From assembly GCA_018711685.1 (NCBI GenBank), contig DVHZ01000137.1, forward strand, positions 1-64,000: a stretch of 64,000 bases of DNA, in the 5' to 3' direction. The notes under the pieces were generated by a model that did not search any database, was not told the origin of the DNA, and saw nothing but the letters and a program-made list of their open reading frames with translations. This stretch comes from Candidatus Excrementavichristensenella intestinipullorum (GTDB lineage: Bacteria > Bacillota > Clostridia > Christensenellales > Aristaeellaceae). Both the position numbers and the translations under genes were made by a program. The first letter of the stretch is position 1; each line of letters starts with the position of its first letter. Shown here one piece after another: positions 45,085 to 54,107 of this stretch.

Positions 45085-46191
45085 ATGAAATTTTCCTGCG
45101 AGGCCCAAGTTTTGCTGGGCGGATTGTCCATCGTCACCCGCGTGCTGTCCGCCCGCACCACTCAGCCCATCCTGGAAGGGGTGCTGGTGAAAACCACCGA
45201 CGAAGGATTGCAGCTCACCTGCTCCGACGGAGCCATTAGCGTACTCACCACGGTACCCGCCCAGATTAGCGAGGAAGGGACGGTGGTGATGCCGGGCAAG
45301 CTGTTCCTGGACGTGGTACGCAAAATGCCCCAGGCCCAGCTAAAAGTAACCGTCAACGAGCATTGGGTAGCCAAGCTGAGTTCTCAGGGAGTGCGCATGA
45401 CCCTTTCGGGCCAAGCCGGGGAGCTGTATCCGTCGCTGCCCCTGGTCAGCGCGGAAAATTCCTTCGTGCTGCCCCAGACCTTGCTGCGGGACATGATCCA
45501 GCAGACCAGCTTCGCCATCGCCGTAGAGGACCCCCGCAAGGTGCTCAACGGATGCCTGCTGGAGCTGGACAACGGGGAAGCCCGCATGGTGGCCCTGGAC
45601 GGGTTCCGTCTGGCCCTGCGCCTGGCCCGGGTAGGAGCGGAAGCGCCCAGCTTGAAGGCCATCATCCCGAGCAAAGCGGTCACCGAGATCGCCCGGGTGC
45701 TGGAGGGGGACGAAAACAAGATGGCCATGGTGCTCATCGGCGGCAACCAACTGCTGATGAACCTGGAAAATACCCAGCTCTACGCCACCCTCATTGAGGG
45801 AGAGTACATCAATTACCGGCAGATTCTGCCCGGCAGCTGGCAGACCCGGGTGACCTTCGACCGGGACCAATTGGCCATGTGCGTGGAGCGCTGCTCCCTC
45901 ATCGCCCGGGAGGGCAAGAACAACCTGATCCGCATGGAAATCGGCCAGGGGCGCATGGTGATCACCTCCAACGCGGAGAACGGGGAAGCCTACGAGGAAC
46001 TGGAAGCCGAGGTAGAGGGGGACGACCTGACCATCGCCTTCAACGTGACCTACGTGTCCGATATCCTGCGGGTGTTGCCCGAGGGCAGGCATTACATGCG
46101 CTTTAACTCCCCGGTGAGTCCCTGCGTGGTGTGTCCCACGGAAGGGGACGATTTCCTGTACCTGATGCTGCCGGTGCGGGTGAACGCCTGA
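45085..46191 (+). CDS. dnaN: DNA polymerase III beta sliding clamp
   Basis: 368 residues, standard length, three repeated clamp folds (MKFSCEAQVLLGGLSIVTRVLS start cut in parts, ARTTQPILEGVL, EDPRKVLNGCLLEL, MVALDGFRLAL, closing LMLPVRV). Forms the ring that tethers the polymerase to DNA. CAGGAGGAACGCC precedes the ATG. Its stop overlaps the mnmE start (TGATG); recF, rpmH and rnpA, common neighbours in other Bacillota, are absent. Confidence 0.97.
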   Translation: MKFSCEAQVLLGGLSIVTRVLSARTTQPILEGVLVKTTDEGLQLTCSDGAISVLTTVPAQISEEGTVVMPGKLFLDVVRKMPQAQLKVTVNEHWVAKLSSQGVRMTLSGQAGELYPSLPLVSAENSFVLPQTLLRDMIQQTSFAIAVEDPRKVLNGCLLELDNGEARMVALDGFRLALRLARVGAEAPSLKAIIPSKAVTEIARVLEGDENKMAMVLIGGNQLLMNLENTQLYATLIEGEYINYRQILPGSWQTRVTFDRDQLAMCVERCSLIAREGKNNLIRMEIGQGRMVITSNAENGEAYEELEAEVEGDDLTIAFNVTYVSDILRVLPEGRHYMRFNSPVSPCVVCPTEGDDFLYLMLPVRVNA

Positions 46192-47528
46192 TGGGGGACA
46201 CCATCGCGGCCATCGCTACAGCCAGAGGCGAGGCGGGAGTCGCCATTGTGCGCATCAGCGGCCCCCAAGCCCAGCGGATATTGGGGGAATGCTTTCAAGC
46301 GGCCCGGGGAAATGTGGCGCCGGGCCGGCTTTGCTATGGGCACGTGGTGGACGGCCAGGGCGAGGCCATGGACGAGGCCATGGGGGTGCTCATGAAGGGG
46401 CCTGCCTCCTATACCCGGGAGGACGTGGCCGAAATCCAGTGCCACGGCGGAGAGGTGAACGCCCAGCGGGTGCTGCGCCGGGTGTTGGAGGCGGGAGCGC
46501 GCCTGGCGGAGCCGGGGGAGTTTACCCGCCGCGCCTTTGAAAACGGGCGGATGGACTTGAGCCAGGCTGAGGCGGTGATGGCCTTGGTGGGGGCCAAGGG
46601 CCAAGCCGCGGCCCGGGCGGCGGTCCGGCAGATGAGCGGCGGCGTCTCCCAACTGGTGGAGGAAGCGGCCAAGGGCATATTGGACATGCTCTCCCTCATC
46701 GAGGCAGGCAACGATTTTCCCGAGGAAGTGGAGGAACAGGCCGCCCGGGACCAGCTGCTGCGGGACATCCGCCAGGTGTACAGGGCGCTACAGCGGGCGG
46801 GGGACCCTACGAGGGCCAGGCTGGTGCGCAGCGGGGCGGTGGCGGCGCTGTGCGGCCGGCCCAATACGGGCAAATCTTCTTTGATGAACGCCCTGCTGGA
46901 ATACCAGCGGGCCATCGTCACCAACCAGCCGGGCACCACCCGGGACACCCTCACCGAGACCATGGAGGTGGAGGGGCTGCCCGTAGCGCTGACCGATACA
47001 GCCGGCCAGCGGGACTGCGCCGACCAGGCGGAGCGCATCGGGGTGGACCGGGCCCGGCAGGCGGAGGAACAGGCCGATCTGGTGCTGCTGGTGCTGGATG
47101 GAAGCCAGAGCGCCCAGCCGGAGGATCTGGACATGATTTCCCGGGCGGACCAGCGGTACCTGGCGGTGATCAACAAATGCGACAGGCCCCTGGTCTTTGA
47201 CGTGAACCTGGTGAAGCACCTGGAGCGGGTAAGCACCTGCGCCCTCAACGGGGCGGGGATGGACCAGCTGCGCGCCGCGATCCGCCGCAGGCTTTCCGGC
47301 GCGGCGTCGGAGGAAGCGCTGATCACCGGGGAAAGGCAGCTGGCGCTGTGCGCCCAGGCCCTTCAGCGCCTGGAAAGCGCCCGGACGGGGCTGGAAGCGG
47401 GCTTTCCCGCCGACGTGGCGGCGGTGGATTTGCAGGGCGCTTTGGAGGCGCTGTGGTCCATTACCGGCAAAAATGCCCGGGAGAGCGTCATCGATCAGGT
47501 ATTTTCCAGGTTTTGTGTAGGAAAATAG
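46191..47528 (+). CDS. mnmE: tRNA modification GTPase MnmE
   Basis: 445 residues. Folate-binding N-terminal domain (DTIAAIATARGEAGVAIVRI, GEFTRRAFENGRMDL), a helical domain, an inserted G domain (GRPNTGKSSLMNALL near 222, DTAGQRD near 268, NKCD near 325), and the C-terminal FCVGK whose Cys is essential. With MnmG it adds the carboxymethylaminomethyl group to U34 of several tRNAs. ATG overlaps the dnaN stop. Its partner gene mnmG lies 12 kb away at 59.4 kb rather than next to it. Confidence 0.97.
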   Translation: MGDTIAAIATARGEAGVAIVRISGPQAQRILGECFQAARGNVAPGRLCYGHVVDGQGEAMDEAMGVLMKGPASYTREDVAEIQCHGGEVNAQRVLRRVLEAGARLAEPGEFTRRAFENGRMDLSQAEAVMALVGAKGQAAARAAVRQMSGGVSQLVEEAAKGILDMLSLIEAGNDFPEEVEEQAARDQLLRDIRQVYRALQRAGDPTRARLVRSGAVAALCGRPNTGKSSLMNALLEYQRAIVTNQPGTTRDTLTETMEVEGLPVALTDTAGQRDCADQAERIGVDRARQAEEQADLVLLVLDGSQSAQPEDLDMISRADQRYLAVINKCDRPLVFDVNLVKHLERVSTCALNGAGMDQLRAAIRRRLSGAASEEALITGERQLALCAQALQRLESARTGLEAGFPADVAAVDLQGALEALWSITGKNARESVIDQVFSRFCVGK

Positions 47529-47541
47529 GCGAAGAATGTGG

Positions 47542-47570
47542 TTGAACTTAACGCGGGAAGCCGATATAAT
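47542..47570 (+). promoter_or_regulatory. Sigma-A promoter of the Kor operon
   Basis: TTGAAC (47542-47547), 17 bases, TATAAT (47565-47570). Confidence 0.85.
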
Positions 47571-47606
47571 CAATAGATACATTGAGCGAATAGAGGTGTG
47601 TGGAAG

Positions 47607-47810
47607 ATGGCCAGCGTACATATCGCCCAGGATACCTGTAAGGGATGCGGCCTGTGCGTGGACAGCTGCCCCAAGGGCATTCTGGCGCTGTCCGGCAAGA
47701 TCAACCAAAAAGGGTACCACCCCGCCGAGTGCGTGGATCCGGACAAGTGCATCGGCTGCGCGTTCTGCGCCCGGATGTGCCCGGACTGCGCGATTACGGT
47801 GGAGAAGTAA
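47607..47810 (+). CDS. korD: Ferredoxin-type delta subunit of 2-oxoacid:ferredoxin oxidoreductase
   Basis: 67 residues with two complete 4Fe-4S motifs: CKGCGLCVDSCPKG and CIGCAFCARMCPDC. In four-subunit 2-oxoacid oxidoreductases this protein passes electrons from the TPP centre to free ferredoxin. First gene of a four-gene cluster. ATG 47607 has GAGGTG upstream; a GTG three codons earlier is possible. Confidence 0.9.
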   Translation: MASVHIAQDTCKGCGLCVDSCPKGILALSGKINQKGYHPAECVDPDKCIGCAFCARMCPDCAITVEK

Positions 47811-47832
47811 AGGGCGAGGAGGCTGAAACACA

Positions 47833-48900
47833 ATGGCGGATCGAGTCATGATGAAGGGCAACGAGGCCATCGCCGAGGCCGCCGTCCAGGCGGGCTGCCG
47901 GTATTTCTTCGGTTACCCCATCACCCCCCAGAACGAAATTCCCGAATATATGTCCAAGCGCTTGCCCGAGGTGGGCGGCGCGTTCCTCCAGGCGGAGAGC
48001 GAAGTGGCGGCCATCAACATGGTGTATGGCGCTGCGGGCACCGGAGCCAGGGTCATGACCAGCTCTTCCAGCCCGGGCATCTCCCTGAAGCAGGAGGGCA
48101 TCAGCTATATCGTGGGCGCGGAGCTGCCCTGCGTCATCGTGAACATTGTCCGGGGCGGCCCGGGCCTGGGCTCCATTCAGCCCGCCCAGTCCGACTATTG
48201 GCAGGCCACCCGGGGCGGCGGCCACGGGGACTATAACCTGTGCGTATTCGCCCCCAGCACGGTGCAGGAGGCGGTGGAGCTCACCCAGCGGGCCTTCGAC
48301 GTGGCGGACCAGTACCGCACCCCGGTGATGGTGCTGGGCGACGGCGTCATCGGCCAGATGATGGAGCCGGTGCGCATGCCCGACTATAAAAAGCGGGACC
48401 TGCCCGAAAAGGATTGGGCCGCCACCGGCTGGAAGGAAGGCTGCGGCCGGGAGCGGGCGGTGATCAATTCCCTGTACATCCAGCCCGACGCCTGCGAGGC
48501 CCACAACCTGAAGATCCAGAAGAAGATGCAGAAGCTGGCCGAGAACGAACTGCTCTACGCCACCGAGATGATGGACGACGCAGATTTCGCCATCGTGGCC
48601 TACGGCACCACCGCCCGCATCGCCCTGAGCGCGGTGCGCAAGCTGCGCCAGCAGGGGCATAAGGTGGGGCTCATCCGGCCCATCACCCTGTGGCCCTTCC
48701 CCACCCAAGCCATCGCCCAGGCGGCCAAGCAGGTCAAGGGCATGCTCACGGTGGAGATGAGCTTGGGCCAGATGGTGGAGGACGTGCGCCTGGCGGTGAA
48801 CGGCGCTTGCCCGGTGGCCTTCTTTGGACGCACCGGCGGCATGATCCCCGGGGTCAAGGAAATCGCGGAGCGCGCGCTCGCCATGAAGGAGGGACTGTAA
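47833..48900 (+). CDS. korA: 2-oxoacid:ferredoxin oxidoreductase alpha subunit
   Basis: 355 residues: pyrimidine-binding TPP domain with [42 protein letters not shown] and the transketolase-C-like domain ([25 protein letters not shown]). The size and order fit KorA or VorB of the 2-oxoglutarate/branched-chain 2-oxoacid ferredoxin oxidoreductases. Oxidative decarboxylation of a 2-oxoacid to acyl-CoA, or the reverse. GGCGAGGAGG upstream; stop overlaps korB start (TAATG). Confidence 0.93.
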   Translation: MADRVMMKGNEAIAEAAVQAGCRYFFGYPITPQNEIPEYMSKRLPEVGGAFLQAESEVAAINMVYGAAGTGARVMTSSSSPGISLKQEGISYIVGAELPCVIVNIVRGGPGLGSIQPAQSDYWQATRGGGHGDYNLCVFAPSTVQEAVELTQRAFDVADQYRTPVMVLGDGVIGQMMEPVRMPDYKKRDLPEKDWAATGWKEGCGRERAVINSLYIQPDACEAHNLKIQKKMQKLAENELLYATEMMDDADFAIVAYGTTARIALSAVRKLRQQGHKVGLIRPITLWPFPTQAIAQAAKQVKGMLTVEMSLGQMVEDVRLAVNGACPVAFFGRTGGMIPGVKEIAERALAMKEGL

Positions 48901-49637
48901 TGGCCATCGTATTTGAAAAGCCCAAAATGTTGGCGGACGTGCCCTTTCACTACTGCCCCGGCTGCACCCACGGCATCATCCACCGGCTGGTGGCCGAGGC
49001 CATCGACCAGTTGGGCGTGGGGGACAAGACCATCGGCGTAGCGCCGGTGGGGTGCGCGGTGTTCGCCTATAACTACTTTAACTGCGATATGTACGAGGCT
49101 TCCCACGGCCGCGCCCCGGCGGTGGCCACCGGCATCAAGCGGGCCCGGCCCCAGAACGTGGTGTTCACCTACCAGGGCGACGGCGACCTGGCCTCCATCG
49201 GCGCGGCGGAGATCGTCCACGCCGCCACCCGGGGAGAGAAGATCACCGTAATCTTCGTCAACAATGCCATCTACGGCATGACCGGCGGCCAGATGGCCCC
49301 CACCACCCTGATCGGCCAGAAGTCCACCACCTCCCCCTATGGCCGGGACGTGGAGCGCAACGGCAACCCCATCCGGGTGAGCGAGATGCTGGCCACCCTG
49401 GACGGCCCGGCGCTGATCCAGCGGGTGAGCGTCCACGACGTCAAGCACGTGCTGGAGGCGGGCAAGGCCATCAAGAAGGCGTTCCAGTACCAGCTGGAGG
49501 GCAAGGGCTTTAGCCTCATTGAGGTTTTGTCCACCTGCCCCACCAACTGGGGCATGACCCCCAAAGAGGCCCTGAAGTGGCTGGTGGACAACATGATCCC
49601 CCAGTATCCGCTGGGCGTCAAGAAGGAGGTGCAGTGA
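48900..49637 (+). CDS. korB: 2-oxoacid:ferredoxin oxidoreductase beta subunit (TPP-binding)
   Basis: 245 residues. YCPGCTHG near residue 18 holds cluster-binding cysteines, [20 protein letters not shown] plus [11 protein letters not shown] form the TPP/Mg2+ site (GDGD...NN). Partner of the alpha subunit. The TGGQMAPTT run is the usual continuation in KorB/VorA proteins. ATG overlaps the previous stop. Exact substrate (2-oxoglutarate or branched-chain oxoacid) cannot be decided by eye. Confidence 0.93.
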   Translation: MAIVFEKPKMLADVPFHYCPGCTHGIIHRLVAEAIDQLGVGDKTIGVAPVGCAVFAYNYFNCDMYEASHGRAPAVATGIKRARPQNVVFTYQGDGDLASIGAAEIVHAATRGEKITVIFVNNAIYGMTGGQMAPTTLIGQKSTTSPYGRDVERNGNPIRVSEMLATLDGPALIQRVSVHDVKHVLEAGKAIKKAFQYQLEGKGFSLIEVLSTCPTNWGMTPKEALKWLVDNMIPQYPLGVKKEVQ

Positions 49638-49638
49638 C

Positions 49639-50178
49639 ATGGAAAAGCGCATGATCATCGCCGGATTCGGCGGCCAGGGCGTGCTGCTCATCGGCCAGCT
49701 CATCGCCTACGCGGGAATGCTGGCGGACAAGGAGGTCTCCTGGATGCCCTCCTACGGCCCCGAGATGCGGGGCGGCAGCGCCAACTGCGCGGTGGTGGTG
49801 TCCGACGAGCCGGTGGCTTCCCCCAAGGTGGAGGAGGCCGACCTGGTCATCGCCATGAACCGACCCAGCATGGAGCTGTTTGAAAAGGCGTTGGTGCCCG
49901 GCGGCGTGCTGATCTACAACAGCAGCCTGATCGACGTCAAGCCCACCCGGCAGGATATCCAGGTGGTGGCGGTGCCCTGCAACGACATCGCCAACGACTT
50001 GGGCTCCCTGCGCTCCACCAACATGGTGATGCTGGGCGCTTACGCCGGGGTCACCGGGGAGTATAGCGTGGATACCCTGATGGGCGCCCTGCGCCATAAG
50101 CTGGGTCCCTCCAAGGAGAAATTCATGCCCGCCAACCAAAAGGCCATTGAGGCCGGAATGGCGGCGGTTCGGGGGTAA
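49639..50178 (+). CDS. korC: 2-oxoacid:ferredoxin oxidoreductase gamma subunit
   Basis: 179 residues, standard length. IAGFGGQGVLLIGQLIAYAG at the start, SWMPSYGPEMRGGSANCAVVVS and NMVMLGAYAGVTG are the conserved gamma-subunit motifs. Completes the D-A-B-C complex. AAGGAGGTG precedes the ATG, overlapping the korB end. The next small gene starts one base after the stop. Confidence 0.94.
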   Translation: MEKRMIIAGFGGQGVLLIGQLIAYAGMLADKEVSWMPSYGPEMRGGSANCAVVVSDEPVASPKVEEADLVIAMNRPSMELFEKALVPGGVLIYNSSLIDVKPTRQDIQVVAVPCNDIANDLGSLRSTNMVMLGAYAGVTGEYSVDTLMGALRHKLGPSKEKFMPANQKAIEAGMAAVRG

Positions 50179-50179
50179 A

Positions 50180-50383
50180 ATGGATATCCAGCTGGGGGAC
50201 TTGGTCCAAATGAAAAAACCCCATCCCTGCGGCAGCCTGAATTGGACGGTGACGCGGGTGGGCGCGGATATCAAGATCAAATGCCAGGGCTGCGGCCGCG
50301 TGGTCATGCTGGACCGGGCGGTGTTTGAGAAACGACTGAAAAAAATCCTGCGCCGCCAGGCGGGAGAGGAAGGGCCTTCATGA
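50180..50383 (+). CDS. DUF951 family small protein
   Basis: 67 residues. QLGDLVQMKKPHPCGSLNWTV followed by DIKIKCQGCGRVVMLDRAVFEKR matches the DUF951 family of Bacillota, which has one Cys in HPCG and a CxxC in KCQGCGR, suggestive of metal binding. Role unknown. Translationally coupled: starts one base after korC and its stop overlaps the start of the next gene (ATGA). Confidence 0.9.
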   Translation: MDIQLGDLVQMKKPHPCGSLNWTVTRVGADIKIKCQGCGRVVMLDRAVFEKRLKKILRRQAGEEGPS

Positions 50384-51225
50384 GCTACCGCTACGATGAG
50401 GACTACGAAGATGTACCCGCCAGGCGGGTGAAGAAGCCCGCGGGAGAGGGCGCCCAGCGCGGCGGCGAGAAGCGAGCCGCCCGCAAGGCGTCCCCTTCCT
50501 CCGGCGCTTCATCCCGGAAGGGGGACGCCAAGGCCGCCGCAGGCAAGGCCAGGCCTTCGTCCAAGGCCGCCAAGCCGGCCCCGGAGGGAGGGGCGAAAAA
50601 GCGTCCGGCGCCATCGGGCGCCGCCCGTAAGCCTCGCCACCGCTATCCGGAGGAGGATTACGCGCCCCGGCCCAAGCGCCCTTCAGGGCGCAAGAAGGGC
50701 CGCAAAAGGCGGACCAATCCCATTACGGCGCTGCTGTATTGGGTACTGGCTTTGGCTTTGGCCTTCGGCATCAGCTATTTCGTTCGGGAGTACTGCTTTG
50801 AGATCGTCCGGGTATCGGGAGACAACATGTACGAGACCCTGATGGACGGCGATTTGGCCCTGGTGACCAAGTTCGATTACCAAAGCGAGACGCCCCAGCG
50901 GGGCGACGTGGTGGCGGTGGAGCTGGGCGGCAATCAGGGCTATGTGCTCAGGCGTGTGGTGGGCCTGCCGGGAGAGACCGTGGAGATCGTGGGGGGCGAA
51001 ACCCTGATCAACGGCTCCAAGCTGCTGGAATCCTACATCGGCCTGGCCACCTACGACACCTTTGACGGAAAAACGCTGCCCTCGGGCAAGTATTACCTGC
51101 TGGGGGACAACCGCACCGAGACCAACGACAGCCGCTCCAGCCAGATTGGCCTGGTGGATCAGGAGGACATCGTGGGCAAGGTGCGCTGGGTGATTTGGCC
51201 CTTGAGTCACTTGGGCAGTTTGTAA
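50380..51225 (+). CDS. Signal peptidase I paralogue lacking both catalytic residues
   Basis: 281 residues. The first 110 are highly basic and rich in Ala, Pro, Ser and Lys, presumably a disordered cytoplasmic tail. One membrane helix (about 114-133) precedes an S26-family fold: the box usually reading GxSMxPTL is SGDNMYETL, with Asn149 in place of the nucleophile Ser; the box usually YVKRVIGLPGD is YVLRRVVGLPGE, with Arg191 in place of the general-base Lys. Other boxes (RGDVVAVEL, GDNRTETNDSR) remain. Likely inactive, comparable to SpsA of Staphylococcus aureus, which also lacks the dyad. First of three tandem signal peptidase genes. Confidence 0.85.
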   Translation: MSYRYDEDYEDVPARRVKKPAGEGAQRGGEKRAARKASPSSGASSRKGDAKAAAGKARPSSKAAKPAPEGGAKKRPAPSGAARKPRHRYPEEDYAPRPKRPSGRKKGRKRRTNPITALLYWVLALALAFGISYFVREYCFEIVRVSGDNMYETLMDGDLALVTKFDYQSETPQRGDVVAVELGGNQGYVLRRVVGLPGETVEIVGGETLINGSKLLESYIGLATYDTFDGKTLPSGKYYLLGDNRTETNDSRSSQIGLVDQEDIVGKVRWVIWPLSHLGSL

Positions 51226-51247
51226 TCGCAGAAAGGTCGGAAAATTC

Positions 51248-51823
51248 ATGAGCGAAGTGGAGCGCATCGCGCCGGAAACCGCCCCAGGCGGGGAGAAAAA
51301 GAAAAAGACCGTGAAGCAGGAAATCTTTGAGTGGATCAAGGCAATCGTCATAGCCCTGGTCGTGGTGTTCATCATCCGCAAATTCTTCTTTACCATGATT
51401 CGGGTGGACGGAAAATCCATGCTGGAGACACTCCAGGACGGCGACCGGGTAGCGGCCACCATCATCGACATGAAGCTGTACGGGCCTCAGCGGGGCAACA
51501 TCGTCATTTGCACCTATCCGGGACAGGATTACCTGTGTATCAAGCGGGTCATCGGAATGCCCGGGGATACGTTGCAGATCATCCGGGGCGTCACCTACAT
51601 CAACGGCGAGGTATACGAGGAGCCCTATGTGACCCATCCTAAGACCAACGAGTATTATGGGCCGATCACGCTGGGCGAGGACGAGTACTTCGTCATGGGC
51701 GATAACCGGGCCGTGTCCCACGATAGCCGCTCCAGCGACGTAGGTCCCTTGAGCGCTTCGGCCATCGAGGGCAACGCCAGGTTGCGTCTTTGGCCGCTGA
51801 ACGCCATTGGAACGCTGGACTAG
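51248..51823 (+). CDS. lepB: Signal peptidase I
   Basis: 191 residues. A short acidic/basic cytoplasmic start, one membrane helix (about 32-50), then the full S26 boxes: GKSMLETL with Ser57, RGNIVI, CIKRVIGMPGD with Lys99, and MGDNRAVSHDSR. Ser/Lys dyad intact, so an active enzyme cutting signal peptides at the outer membrane face. GAAAGGTCGG precedes the ATG. Second of the tandem trio; may form a pair with the inactive paralogue upstream. Confidence 0.94.
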   Translation: MSEVERIAPETAPGGEKKKKTVKQEIFEWIKAIVIALVVVFIIRKFFFTMIRVDGKSMLETLQDGDRVAATIIDMKLYGPQRGNIVICTYPGQDYLCIKRVIGMPGDTLQIIRGVTYINGEVYEEPYVTHPKTNEYYGPITLGEDEYFVMGDNRAVSHDSRSSDVGPLSASAIEGNARLRLWPLNAIGTLD

Positions 51824-51863
51824 CCCAGTGCGCTTCCCGGCCCTGTGAAAGGGGTTTCAGCCC

Positions 51864-52352
51864 ATGGGATGGGAGAGGGCGAAGCGATGGGAAAGCTTGG
51901 TTATGGCTGGAGTCCTGCTTCTGACGGTCTTTGTGGTGCGCTCCACCCTGTTTACCGTAATCCGGGTGGAGGGGCAGTCCATGCGGGAGACGTACCAAGG
52001 CGGCGAGCTGCTGCTGGTTACCGTGCCCGATTTGTGGTTGCAAGGCCCGCGGCAGGGCGACGTGGTCATATTGCGCTATCCAGGTCAACAGGGCTTATTC
52101 GTCAAGCGGGTGGCTGCCTTGGGCGGACAGCAGGTAGCTTTGCGTCAGGGACGGCTGTACGTGGACGGTTACCCGGTCCAGGAAGAGCCGGGGGTGGTGC
52201 GGGATCAGCGCGCTTTTGGCCCCGTGACGGTGCCGCAGGACAGCGTATTCGTATTGGGCGATAACCGGCCGGATTCCATGGACAGCCGCATGGTGGGGCC
52301 GGTTCAGAAGGACATGCTGGTGGGCAGGGTGCTGGTCCAATTGACCGGTTGA
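51864..52352 (+). CDS. Short signal peptidase I
   Basis: 162 residues, one membrane helix (about 13-30) and compact S26 domain: GQSMRETY with Ser39, RQGDVVIL, FVKRVAALGGQ with Lys81, and LGDNRPDSMDSR. Dyad intact. Smaller than the paralogue before it, close to Bacillus SipS/SipW in size. AAAGGGG lies 10 bases before the ATG. Third member of the array; 15 bases before the metallopeptidase-like gene. Confidence 0.92.
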   Translation: MGWERAKRWESLVMAGVLLLTVFVVRSTLFTVIRVEGQSMRETYQGGELLLVTVPDLWLQGPRQGDVVILRYPGQQGLFVKRVAALGGQQVALRQGRLYVDGYPVQEEPGVVRDQRAFGPVTVPQDSVFVLGDNRPDSMDSRMVGPVQKDMLVGRVLVQLTG

Positions 52353-52367
52353 ATCGAAGGAGGTCTT

Positions 52368-53882
52368 ATGGCAAAGAACCATCATTCGGGAAAGCGGGGA
52401 CTGACCAGGCTATTGGCGCTAATTTTATGCGTTTTGCTGGGGGGAATGGCCGTCGTAGGCGTACTGATTACCGTAGCCTACGGGGAGGAATCGCCGGGCA
52501 ATGCCACCCAGCTTACCTTGACTGTGGAGGAGGGCGCGCAGGGACTGCGCGCCCTTCAAGTTACTCGTTATGTGAACCAAACCGGCGGTCACTTGAGCCA
52601 GGTGATCTTTTCTCTGGGCGCAAACAGTATGCGCCGGTTGTCCACCGCCCCTTTTGAGGATGAGGAACTGGCCCAGGCCTATCCTCAAGGCTTCAACGTG
52701 GGCGGGGTGCAGATGGAGCGGGTGATGGTAGACGATCGGCTAGCCAATTGGGGGGTGCAGGGGGATGGAGAAACCTTCATCCGGGTGGACTGCGATTTGG
52801 AGCAGGGCGAGAGCGCGCTGTTCCAATTTGAATACCAGGTGCTCCTGCCTCAGGCCCAGGGCTTTCTGGGCACCGGGGATATAGGCTGGCGGCTCTCCTA
52901 CTTCACCCTGGCCCCCTGCGTGTTTCAGGATGGGGATTTCGCCTGCGTGGAGATTGGGCCGGTGGGGGAATGCGCCTATTTCGTGCCACAGGATTATTCC
53001 GTCACCATAGACGCCCCGGATACCTATCTCATCGCTTCTGGCGGGGAGCAGCATAGCCAGGATGACGGCCAGGGGCGGAGGACCACCACCTTGACCCTGC
53101 ATGATACGGTGAGCTTTGCCCTGGCGCTGAGCAGGCGCTATACCCTATACCAGGGCGAGCAGGTTCAGGGCGTGGATCTGGCGTGCTATGCCAATACAGG
53201 TTGGGGGGCGGGCAAGGCGCTGAAAGCGGCCAGCCGGATTTTGGAAGTGTACATTGGCGGGTTGGGGGATTGCCCAGTGGACAAGATAGCCATCGCCCAG
53301 GTGGACGGTGTGCGCCAGGTAGAGAGCCATGATGGGCTGCTGTTGGTGGACCAATCGCTGTTCGCTTTGGGCAAGGAGGAGGAGCTGGAGCGGGCTTTGG
53401 CCCTGGGACTGGCCCGGCAGTGGTTCGGCCTGTCCGTGGAAAACGATCCGGAGCAAGCGCCCTGGCTTTCGGAGGCGGTATGCGCTTACCTGGCGTTTTT
53501 GTATTATCAGGACCAGTATGGGGACCAGCGCTTTCTGGAAGAATTAAACCTGGAAGTCCTGGACGCCCTGAACATTACGCTGCCCGGCCGGTTGAGCCCG
53601 GACGCCTTGCGCAGTCAATTCTCCAGCCGCTCCGCCTATGAGATCATCGTGCGCCGACGCGGCGCGGCGGTGCTCCACGAGATGAGCAAGGCCGTCGGCC
53701 GGCAAGCCCTGTGGGATACCTTCAAAAGCTATTACCAGGCCAATCGGGGCCAAACCGCCGATAAAGGCGATTTTGAGGAGGCCTTGCTGCAAGCTGCGGG
53801 ACAGGATTACAGCCAGGCCCTGGACCATTACATGCAGACCATTTCGGAATACGTGGATCAGAGGCTGGAATGGTATGAATAA
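52368..53882 (+). CDS. Exported M1 metallopeptidase-like protein lacking the zinc motif
   Basis: 504 residues; membrane anchor or signal at about 11-37. The N-terminal beta region and the later helical part follow the M1 aminopeptidase layout. Where M1 enzymes read HExxHQWFG, this protein reads LGLARQWFG (residues 346-354), losing both His and the Glu; 19 residues later WLSEA keeps the third ligand Glu369, the exact HExxH-x18-E spacing. Zinc binding and catalysis are therefore unlikely; a binding or regulatory role is inferred. AAGGAGG precedes the ATG. Directly downstream of the signal peptidase array and probably co-transcribed. Confidence 0.75.
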   Translation: MAKNHHSGKRGLTRLLALILCVLLGGMAVVGVLITVAYGEESPGNATQLTLTVEEGAQGLRALQVTRYVNQTGGHLSQVIFSLGANSMRRLSTAPFEDEELAQAYPQGFNVGGVQMERVMVDDRLANWGVQGDGETFIRVDCDLEQGESALFQFEYQVLLPQAQGFLGTGDIGWRLSYFTLAPCVFQDGDFACVEIGPVGECAYFVPQDYSVTIDAPDTYLIASGGEQHSQDDGQGRRTTTLTLHDTVSFALALSRRYTLYQGEQVQGVDLACYANTGWGAGKALKAASRILEVYIGGLGDCPVDKIAIAQVDGVRQVESHDGLLLVDQSLFALGKEEELERALALGLARQWFGLSVENDPEQAPWLSEAVCAYLAFLYYQDQYGDQRFLEELNLEVLDALNITLPGRLSPDALRSQFSSRSAYEIIVRRRGAAVLHEMSKAVGRQALWDTFKSYYQANRGQTADKGDFEEALLQAAGQDYSQALDHYMQTISEYVDQRLEWYE

Positions 53883-54033
53883 TCTCCTATCAACGTAGAT
53901 AAAGAAAAATCAATGGGATTTGCGGTAGAATTAAAAATTCAAGATGGAAATAAACTGTATTGCAATCTATTGGCCAGTACACGACAATCAAATTTGTATA
54001 AGCGAACACGATGAATGATATAAATTCAACACA

Positions 54034-54062
54034 TTGACATTTCTGATATTCAAAGATATAAT
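54034..54062 (+). promoter_or_regulatory. Perfect consensus sigma-A promoter of the Nif11-type peptide gene
   Basis: TTGACA (54034-54039), 17 bases, TATAAT (54057-54062), in an AT-rich gap. Confidence 0.88.
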
Positions 54063-54107
54063 ATCGATGATATCCAGGGACGTTGAAAAAAACAGGCGGA
54101 TTGAACA

